A DNA stretch of 29,640 bases from Utricularia gibba. Taxonomy: Eukaryota > Streptophyta > Magnoliopsida > Lamiales > Lentibulariaceae. The DNA is taken from the NCBI GenBank assembly GCA_002189035.1, contig NEEC01000103.1, forward strand, positions 1 through 29,640. Reading direction: 5' to 3'. The notes beneath the pieces were generated by a model. It was given only the letters and a program-made list of their open reading frames with translations. It ran no database searches and was not told the DNA's origin. Numbering within the stretch: the first letter of the stretch is position 1; every line of letters begins with the position of its first letter. Below are positions 22,069 through 29,640 of this stretch, in pieces. Position numbers and translations under genes: made by a program.

Positions 22069-23651
22069 TTAGAAGATCTGGCAAAGCAATCGAGGAGTGG
22101 GGATTGCGACGAGCCTCTGTGCTCTAGGGGCCGTCAGCCCAAACATGTCATTCATGTCCAGTTCACTTGGCTTCATACCCTCCGGCAACTCCCATGTGAA
22201 ACAGTGAAGAAGATGCGCCACAGCCATTTCCAACGCATGGAGTCCAAGCTGCATCCCGGGGCAGGACCGCCGACCCGACCCGAACGGAATGAACTCGAAG
22301 TTACTGCCCTTGAAATCCGGGGCCGCCTCGCTGAAGAACCGCGACGGTTTGAATTCGTTCGGATACTGCCATGCAGTTGGATCGCGCCCGATTGCCCAGG
22401 CGTTGATCATGACCCGAGCATTCTTCGGGATATGGTATCCCGAGACCGTCGCCGGGGCGGCGGTTTCGTGGAGGAGGAGAGGAATTGGGGGGTGCAGACG
22501 GAGAACCTCCTTCAAAGCGCAGCGGAGATAGGAGAGCTTCTCGAGATCAGCCTCCTCCACTTTGCGCTCTAACCCCACAACGGCTTCTAGCTCTTGCTGA
22601 ACTTTGCTCAAATCCTCTGGACTTCTTATTAGCTCTGCCATTGCCCATTCTATAGCAGAAGCAACAGTTTCAGTTCCCCCAAACATCACATCCTGAAAAA
22701 ATGCCCAAGTTAATAATTATAATACGGATTAGGATTTTGGATCATTTATTTCACATTTACCATGATAATTGCCTTGATGTTATCCCTCGTCAGCTTCAGT
22801 GATTCATCTTGCTCTGAAACCTTTGATTGGTCACCGTGAAAGGCGAGCAACTCATCCACCATGTCGGTTTCGATTTGGTTCTTGTTGGCCGTCTTCTCCT
22901 TCTCCAGATGTTCATCGATAATTCGATCGATGAACCCGTCGAGAGACTCGCGAGCTGCGACGAGTCTCCGGTTGAGACCTTGAGGATCAATCCACCCGGG
23001 AAGCGGGAAAAAATCAGCGAGATTGAAGGCACCGAAGAGCTTGGAAAACTCCTGCATAATTTTGATGAATTCATCTTGGCCCACGTCAGAAACGGACCCG
23101 AAAGCAGCCCGGTAGGTGATATTCATCGTCAACTTGAAAACCAGTTCGCCGACGTTGACGGCAGCGCCGGAGCTAAGAGCCACCGCACGAATCATGGCGT
23201 CGACCTCATCCTTGACGGAATCCCACGACTCCGCCCTCTTCCGACTGAACAATTTAATCACGCAAATCTTACGCATCTGGCGCCAAAAGGGTCCGTAGTG
23301 AGCGAACGCCATATCAGCTCTATCGTAAGTCAAGTAGCGTATGGCGATATTCGCAGGCCGGTTGGAGAATATGTTGTCGTGGATCTGGAGGACCTGCCTG
23401 GCGGCGTCGGGGCTGGAGATGGTGACCATGTGGAGGAACCCGATGCGGAGGTGGAACACGCCGCCGTATTTCTCGGCAAGCTTCGCAAGTCCCCGGTGCG
23501 TCAGCTGGTTCATCATGCCCATGTTTCCGATAACCGGCCATCCCCGCGGCCCCGGCGGGTAACGCTTGCGATGAAGTAGTATTCGAAGCACAAGGATTGT
23601 GAGAATGGCGAAGACGAAGGCGAGTATCAGAGATATTTCTTTCTCCTCCAT
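22069..23651 (-). CDS. F5H: Ferulate/coniferaldehyde 5-hydroxylase, cytochrome P450 CYP84A
   Basis: ER-bound P450 of the phenylpropanoid pathway. It 5-hydroxylates coniferaldehyde and coniferyl alcohol (and ferulate), committing flux to syringyl lignin and sinapate esters. Two exons on the minus strand, 23651-22761 and 22692-22069, with a phase-0 GT-AG intron; 504 residues. I chose the ATG at 23651, directly before the membrane anchor; upstream the frame has no ATG. Motifs in order: YPPGPRGWPVIGNM hinge, FGGTETVASAIEWAM I-helix, KEVLR K-helix (ExxR at about 359-362), FKPSRF, and haem loop PFGSGRRSCPG (Cys at about 441). The NMGMMNQLTHRGLA and RKICVIKLFSRKRAESW segments are typical of CYP84A. 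The reading frame is intact, including G5/C6 runs. Confidence 0.95.
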
Positions 23652-23716
23652 CTCCTCCTCCTGCACCACCACCAAACGTGGGCTATCTATCCATCCTCCC
23701 TAATGACGTGCTTCAG

Positions 23717-23723
23717 ATATATA
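23717..23723 (-). promoter_or_regulatory. Probable TATA box of F5H
   Basis: TATATAT on the minus strand, 66 bp before the ATG, next to a short (GT)n tract. Confidence 0.45.
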
Positions 23724-23998
23724 CACACACACACAGTGAGAACGGGGGACGCCACCCCCCGGATGTCAACATTTCCAATTTTTTAATTCAATTTTGTCGT
23801 ATTTAATAAAATATAATACGCACTCAATCCGTCCTTTTCCAAGTATAAAGACCAAGGCAGAGAAGTCCCAACCCGACCCGTATACCCCTTTTCTTGGATA
23901 ACCCGTTCTGACGTGGATGGACCCGCTCCCATCCACTCACCGTCATTTCTTTGTAAGAGTTAGGTAATCATCTCCGGACAGAAAAATTCAATATCAAT

Positions 23999-24008
23999 GA
24001 CACGTGTC
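23999..24008. promoter_or_regulatory. G-box/ABRE-like palindrome GACACGTGTC
   Basis: A perfect 10-bp palindrome with a CACGTG core, about 350 bp upstream of the F5H ATG. Such sites bind bZIP or bHLH factors. Function is inferred from sequence alone. Confidence 0.4.
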
Positions 24009-26648
24009 TCGTCACGCCTCCATCTAAAAATACATTATTTATTTTACGGAAAAGGGGGTCCCGATCTCACCCACCCCCCCGCCCCCTTAAATGTAGGGTT
24101 TGCAAGAATGAATGGTCGACACCACGTTTCGTCAGCGATAATAGTTTCCAATTTGAACTACAAATATTAATTACATTACACACAATGAATTCCCAAGTTT
24201 GAAAATGGTTTAATTTTAGGGTTTTCGGACATAAATAGAATAAAAAAAAAGTTAAAAGGGAGTGTTTTATTTTTAAAATTCCTCCACATAAAAAAAGGCC
24301 CTTTTCTAGTTCTTTGCACCATAAATGATTCAGGACAGGAAAGGGTCGCCTCAGATCCATAATATTAAACCTCAAGTGGCTGGCGGTACCCTCCATCTTA
24401 TATTTATAAATAATACCTAAATTAAAAATATTATGATTCAAGGTACAATTTACTAGTAAAAAAACACTTCATACAATATAATATTTACCTGATCATTCAT
24501 TATATTTAATATCTTGGCACAATCCTAGAAACTCAAGGGTAATGATTAGACACACACCAAACGTGATTTAGGTACAAGCATGTGGTTATGGAACTATATG
24601 TTATAACTTTTAGATGGTGGATAATTAAGATCACCTTCTAGTCAGAAGTGTCATTACCCACAATTGTTTTGAATGATATTGTCCATTTCGAACATCCAAC
24701 CTTCACGGTTTTACATTTTCTTTTTTTAGAGAAAAGATTTCATGCAAGATTAGTATAATCCCTCTAATTAATCACATTTACTACTCCATCTATAACCAAT
24801 GTTGTATGATTAACCATCACTAGTAGCTTGGCCTTACAATAAGTGACTGCGGATCCGAAAGGGTTGAGTCAAACGTCGAATGGGCGGCACGCGTAATTCA
24901 ATTTGTGTGTAAGAGAAGAGGGTGGCGGTTCCCACGGTCCGCCGGACAAGGCCGGGTCCTTGTCTGAAACGTGACTTTCCGATGTGTTGTACTCTTTTTT
25001 CAAACATTGATCCAGTTTTCAGTGAACAAGCTTCCTTTTTAAAATGCCTAAAAAACCCAATTGTTGCTTTCTTATCTGTTGAATAGATTGCCCATGCTTT
25101 TGTGAGATGAAACTTGAAGGAAAGGAGTACTAAATTTAACTCTACTTTTAGAAACGTGTATTTAATTATATTCTGATTTTTTAGAATCATTCTAATTTTA
25201 TTTTAAATTAGAAAGAGTAAATGTTAGGTGAGAATTGATGTTGACTACAAACTTACAAATATGTGGCCAAATTTTTTATAAATAATTACAGTTGTTATAT
25301 TTTAAAATAAATATTAATTTTTATTTTAAAAGAAGAAATTCAAATAAAGTGTTAAAATTTTTTATAGTAAATGATTCTTGTCTGATAATAAAATTGATTT
25401 TTAAATATTTGTTAAAAAACCTTGTATTTGGGACGGGAGCCCACCCCAACATGACTTCTCGTCCAACAACACCAACCAGGTTTGGTAATTAAAATTCACA
25501 ATTTCCAGAGAAAAAAAACACACATGTCGTGAGGGGGGACAAGAGACCCTAAGTGCCCCATGTGCATCCTCGGGGGGCTGCCTTTTTGCCAAATATTATA
25601 AAGTTTTATTTACAAATCTGATTTTGTTTATCTAAAATTTCTAGGATTTAAGGATGTCCTCAAGAAGACTGAATTTTGTAAGTTCACACCCAAAGCGGTG
25701 CCCCGTCACCACCAACACCAACGTCTCATTGGTGGGCCCGCAGGCCCCATTCACTTGGTTGACAAAAATGCAAATTTTTTTTCCTTTTTTTAATGATTGC
25801 TTAATTTCGACGACATTCCCGCGGGGGCTGACGTAATAAACAATTAAAAAAAAGATAAATAGGTTGTGAATGGGCCTAGCCCAATTCATTCGCATAGCAG
25901 GCATGGGCTTGCACTGCTTTTACCAATTCGAGGCCCAGTGGCCCGCAAGCGTTTCAGAAATTGATTAATGAATGAGAAATTAGGGGATGCGGGTCCCACA
26001 CCTCAATCAGAAATTGATAATGGTAGGATTAAATACACAATGTGCATGCAATGCCCCTAATGTAATTCCTTCCTACATTATGAGTTTAATTAATACCTGC
26101 CCGCTAGACATCTAATTTTAATTAATGGTGCTGCCCATGAAATTAAATATCCATTAAATACCACAAAATCGCAGCAGCGGGCAGGGGGTACGTAGCCTGG
26201 CGCCTCAAACTCACACAGGGGACAAGGGCACAATTTTGTAGGATTTATTAATTAAATAAACTAGAAAAAATAAAATGAACCTTTTTTTAAAAAGGGAATG
26301 AGTTGTGAGGCCGTGAATAAATTTGGAGAAACTATTAATTAATTTAGTGGTATTCCCAGGAGCTAGCAGCTAGCTACAGTATAATTTATTAATTAATTAA
26401 TTAATTATTCAGCCTATTTTTTGAATATATAAATTATCCACGTAGCTACTGATTTTGATGAGAAATGGATGTTTTTCGAAATGAGAAAAGAAAAGTAAAA
26501 AGGAAATAGTCAACAAAGCGAACGCCAAGATTCTAAGCAAAATGAGTACTGTCTTCCGAATCAGTTACACCACTGCCAACAATTTACACCGGAACTGCGT
26601 TCCGCCGCCGTACCGGATTAACCACTCTCTTCGTTCCGGTTTCATTGT
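24009..26648. other. Intergenic, 2.6 kb, no recognised gene
   Basis: Mostly AT-rich. A minus-strand frame at 24834-25190 (118 codons) has a GC-richer, coding-like last third, but I do not recognise it and its first half is A/T-rich filler; it may be a relic. GGCCCA/TGGGCY motifs cluster at about 25872-25945. A (TTAA)n tract lies at about 26385-26408. Confidence 0.5.
26385..26408. repeat. (TTAA)n microsatellite
   Basis: Tandem AATT/TTAA tetranucleotides. Confidence 0.85.
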
Positions 26649-27608
26649 TCAAAAGCTGGTAACCTTGGCAGCCTCCGTCTCCGTCTCCGTCTCTGTCTCT
26701 TTTTTGCGCCGCATCTCCATGACTTTGCGGTGGTTGTTTGAGTGAAGCTCGCTTGAGAAAGTGGGGCTACACGCCGGTCGGTACTCGGGCAGCAGGCGCC
26801 CCGATTTGTACCTCACCCCGCATGCATTGCAGAGGGTTTTAGAACCCAGCGGCCCGGCCCGCCACTGTGGGTCTTGGTCACGCCGCAATGACTACACCTC
26901 CTAGCTTGCACGGCGGCGCCAGAGTCCTCGGACGGTTTCCTTTTCTTCTTCTGAGATATAAAAGACGACGCCGATGACGACGAGGATGAGGATGAAGTGG
27001 CGGTTGACTCCGGGAACGAATGAGACAGCACGGGCCAGACGTGGCGGGGTCGTTTGGTTCGGGCCTTGGTTTGAACTCCGGAGACAAAACTGGGTTTGTC
27101 CTTGAGCGGAGACTCGGTAGAGGGGGGAGTTTGCAATGGTTTCGGTGGTAATTTTCCGGTGAGGGAGAAATCGGAAAATGAGTCCTCAACGAAATGGGAA
27201 AGCCATTCTAGACTCTCCAAGCTCTCCTCCTGAAGAAAAAGAACAGTTTTTTGGGGGCTCCCCTTGCTAAAAAATGTTACTTTAAAGTAAACGAATTCAA
27301 AATTTCACTCACCGGCGGCATGAATACGCTGTCGGGAAGAGAATTGTGCTCACTCTCGGACAAAATAGCATTGCTATGTTTCGGTTGTTTCTCTTGTGAC
27401 AGTGGGGGAGGTTTGACGACGTTATCCTGCTGCACATTTTGGCCGGATTCTTCCAGTTTCTGCACCGGCTCTCCGGCATCGGACAACCAATGAGAGAAGT
27501 CCAACAACTCGTTGACGAACAAGTCATCCCCTGGGCCGCTGTACGCCGATGCGGCGGCAGGGGTCTCCGTTTTACATAACCACCGGGAGCTCCAAGCAAG
27601 CAGTCCAT
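26649..27608 (-). CDS. Class I GATA zinc-finger transcription factor, two frameshifts as given
   Basis: Nuclear factor predicted to bind (A/T)GATA(A/G) sites; some relatives act in light-responsive expression. Coding exons on the minus strand: 27608-27313 and 27229-26649, with a GT-AG intron in phase 0 once frames are corrected. A 5'UTR intron (27739-27612) splices just before the ATG at 27608. Visible parts: the acidic segment [14 protein letters not shown] near the N-terminus, [15 protein letters not shown], a poly-Ser tract, the basic QKKKRK, then the C-x2-C-x18-C-x2-C finger (CSHCGVTKT / [18 protein letters not shown]) followed by [15 protein letters not shown] and the [11 protein letters not shown] tail. 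The frame breaks twice: at CCC of 27585-27587, just after the start, and at CCC of 26869-26871, inside the finger. One extra C at each gives a 292-residue protein typical of the family. A coding (GAGACG)n repeat makes an (ET)n tail. Confidence 0.9.
26672..26700. repeat. (CCGTCT)n coding hexamer repeat in the GATA gene
   Basis: Imperfect hexamer tandem coding for alternating Glu-Thr near the GATA C-terminus; likely length-variable. Confidence 0.8.
26869..26871 (-). other. Frameshift site inside the GATA zinc finger
   Basis: The minus strand reads AAGACCCACAG. One more C would give K-T-P-Q-W, the invariant finger loop. As given, the frame leaves the finger after its first CxxC pair. Confidence 0.8.
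27585..27587 (-). other. Probable frameshift site near the GATA start
   Basis: The only ATG after the 5'UTR intron (27608) is out of frame with the conserved [14 protein letters not shown] segment. One extra C in GCTCCC joins MDCLLGAP to RWLCKTETP. Confidence 0.6.
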
Positions 27609-27611
27609 TCC

Positions 27612-27739
27612 CTGCAAACAAAAACCCCACAATCGAAAACTTCAGATTCAGCCACAAAAACCCATTTTTCATGGCAAGAATCCACAGAAAAGAAAAGCGT
27701 TTGGGTTTGAAGAAAGGAAAGAGGCAGAGGAGGACCCAC
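27612..27739 (-). other. 5'UTR intron of the GATA gene
   Basis: Donor CACAG/gtgggt and acceptor ttgtttgcag/GGAATG bracket this stretch, placing the ATG 4 nt into exon 2. Such an intron fits an N-terminal start at 27608. Confidence 0.6.
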
Positions 27740-27839
27740 CTGTGTAGCAATGATAGAGAGGCTAAAGCAAAGAGCAGATAAAACAGGAGTTGGGAAAAAA
27801 TTGTAGCGAGGTCGGTAATGCATTGAATGGGAGAGGAGT

Positions 27840-29440
27840 GGAGATGGATTGAAAAACAGAGGTTTTAAAATCCGAATCCCTCAAATACCCCTAACATGAC
27901 GCAGTCAGGAAGATAGAATCAGGGAAATAAAACCGTGAATCAGTTCAAAACACAAAAGAAAAAGGAAAGAAGAACAGCTAAATGGCAAGAGTAAAGTAAA
28001 GTTGTTGATAGCTGCATAGTCCAAATATCACTTGTAGTTATTGCACAAAATTAATATACAGCGGAGGTTGTACTCAGGCGAGTGGTTCACAGGGCAAACA
28101 TATAATACTCCGGGCTCCCACCACACTTGAATGCAACGTTCAAGATACCCGTGCAAAGATTTAACTGTTTTCACCCCCTAGCCCTCATCCTTTTACCACC
28201 AAAGAAAATACAATATTTCATTTTTACACTTCACCTTAGCATGTAAACTTTGAATCGGTGATGAACTTGAAGCGGCACATGCTCAATCTGATACGCCTTT
28301 TTCTGTTCTCGGGCGCTGAGCTCGTCACATGAGCTCTTGTGTTTGCTTCCGATGGTGCATCTGATGGAACGTAGCATGTAATAACAAAATAGCCTTCTTA
28401 TCCTAAAAAGCTTTATTAAACATGACTGAATCTGGGAAGCACCCTACATTCCTTGAATGTAGAAACTAGAAATCCAACGCATCAGCGGCAGCAATTGACA
28501 TGGAACAGAGCAGGCCAAAAATGCACACCTACATTAATAGATCCTTCACAGTCGATAGTGAGTGAAAGGTAAGTTCTATGCGTATAAATCTTTAGCCAAA
28601 TACCAGGTCATATACATAACGAAGATAAAATTCAAATTTGACGTATCAGGCTGAGGAACAGATTTGTACGCCAACCCTTATCAATGAAGAGCAAAACAAA
28701 GGTGGCCATTGAAGGCAAAGAGGTAGCGCTACTCCAAATGTTGGCACACAAGAATATTTTGCGAAAAAAAAACACAAGGCAACCTCACCTAAACTAGAAG
28801 AAGAGCGCAGAACCAGAAAGCAGGAGGTGATGCATCATGTACCATTGCAATCGAGACTTTGCAACATGAAAGAAAAGCATCGTTCAACATACAAAAGTGC
28901 CTTGTTTAACGTTAAAAAACGTTCTGAAGCATTTTAACAAACACATAAGCTGCAATCCTCTCCACCATCTTTAATCATTAAAGCCTACAAAAGAATCCAG
29001 AAAGGGCTACCCGGGACCCCAGACGTAATGTGGAAAATGGTCTTCCGTTGAGGCAATCGCAACAATTACCTGAATACAGCGAATGATTATACACAACATA
29101 ATAAGAATGTGACTTAATTTGATAGCAGGGATGGCCGGCTGAGAGACTGAAAGATTCTCACTTTCTGCAAATGGTCAGAATGTACTGCAAAGAAGTTGCG
29201 CCTGTGCTGATATGACATGTTACGATATTCTCGTATTGCTAAATTGCAGGATCATCACCATTTCTTCCGGCACAAGAGCATTTAGCGGGATGTTCCGGAG
29301 GAAAAATCTGATCTCACGCCACCGGATAGTGGAGCACATTCCCGCGCTCTCATTGGAGCAAAGAAGCTCCCAATGCCGTCACATTTTTTTTATAAATAAA
29401 TAGTTAAATATCCTGTGAAAAAAAAAAGAAATTTCTGTAG
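27840..29440. other. Intergenic, no firm gene
   Basis: GATA promoter DNA up to about 28000, then mixed sequence. On the minus strand 28231-28390 is open in two frames ending at nearby stops (TGA at 28231, TAA at 28236), with basic, coding-like residues in one. Another short minus-strand frame ends with HFPHYVWGPG near 29010. These could be terminal exons of a minus-strand gene, but I cannot connect them. A hairpin lies at 29351-29375. Confidence 0.35.
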
Positions 29441-29444
29441 AAAA

Positions 29445-29486
29445 TGGGCCGTGGATTACTCAAATAATGGGCCACGATACAGCCCA
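29445..29486. promoter_or_regulatory. Site II cluster (TGGGCC, TGGGCC, AGCCCA)
   Basis: TGGGCC at 29445-29450 and 29468-29473, and AGCCCA at 29481-29486. In plants such clusters, followed by a telo-box, mark promoters of ribosomal-protein and other growth-linked genes. Here it precedes the TTAGGG run by about 125 bp. Confidence 0.5.
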
Positions 29487-29609
29487 AATCCACTCTCAAA
29501 AACCCGTTCCTCATTGGCCACTTTGACTACCAAATTTGATTAGAGACTGCTAATTTTCCAGCATAGCCTATTAATTACCAGCCGAATAGTCGTCCTAGCA
29601 GAGAGTAGA

Positions 29610-29633
29610 TTAGGGTTAGGGTTAGGGTTAGGG
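29610..29633 (+). repeat. Four tandem TTAGGG units (telomere-like)
   Basis: Four perfect TTAGGG hexamers followed by TAGG, close to the window end. The usual plant telomere unit is the heptamer TTTAGGG. A short interstitial or leader repeat is more likely than a chromosome end. Confidence 0.8.
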
Positions 29634-29640
29634 TAGGTTC

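Noticed and set aside
22827-23579. 250-codon plus-strand open frame opposite F5H
   Set aside because: Antisense shadow of a GC-rich coding exon; no family resemblance.
24834-25190. 118-codon minus-strand open frame
   Set aside because: The last third looks coding-like but I know no match, and the first half is A/T-rich filler; too weak to call.
29610-29640. Chromosome end (telomere)
   Set aside because: Only four units, then the sequence diverges; the upstream site II cluster makes a gene leader more likely.
1-29640. CRISPR array, prophage, operon or bacterial element
   Set aside because: No direct-repeat/spacer structure or prokaryotic gene layout; the window is plant nuclear DNA.

Overview
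The window is nuclear DNA of a flowering plant; I cannot place the order. It has spliced genes with GT-AG introns, families that are plant-specific (EC1, class I GATA, TGA bZIP, NACK-type kinesin, CYP84A and CYP96A P450s, ascorbate oxidase), AT-rich intergenic DNA and TGGGCY/telo-box promoter motifs. Eight protein genes and one tRNA gene can be supported.

Layout. 1-1660: possible start of a minus-strand gene leaving the left edge, then a minisatellite built from TGGGCC/TGGGCT motifs. 3553-5499 (+): L-ascorbate oxidase, 4 exons. 5677-7278 (-): GH17 beta-1,3-glucanase with X8 domain and probable GPI anchor, convergent with the oxidase; both are cell-wall/apoplast proteins. 7536-7609 (-): tRNA-Val(CAC). 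8236-8371: decayed duplicate of the last TGA exon. 8968-10389 (+): clade-I TGA bZIP factor. 11629-13223 (+): CYP96A-type P450. 15902-16294 (+): egg-cell-secreted EC1 protein, tail to tail with 16459-20161 (-): a 13-exon kinesin-7. 22069-23651 (-): ferulate/coniferaldehyde 5-hydroxylase (CYP84A). 26649-27608 (-): class I GATA factor with a 5'UTR intron. 29440-29640: TGGGCC elements and four TTAGGG units, probably the promoter/5' leader of a plus-strand gene beyond the edge. The genes share no pathway; this is ordinary mixed plant gene order.

Two things stand out. First, the kinesin has an intact 880-residue spliced reading frame and a well-kept C-terminal NACK domain. Its motor has lost the switch I, switch II and microtubule-binding signatures and a piece of the motor core, so it looks like a pseudo-motor. 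Second, the ascorbate oxidase, CYP96A and GATA genes (twice) each need exactly one extra G:C in a short G/C run to regain the family sequence, and the TGA gene may need one too. That shared signature suggests base-calling or assembly error more than independent gene decay, although longer G/C runs in the F5H gene are intact. The TGA factor also carries a Cys in its basic region where TGA factors have Ser.
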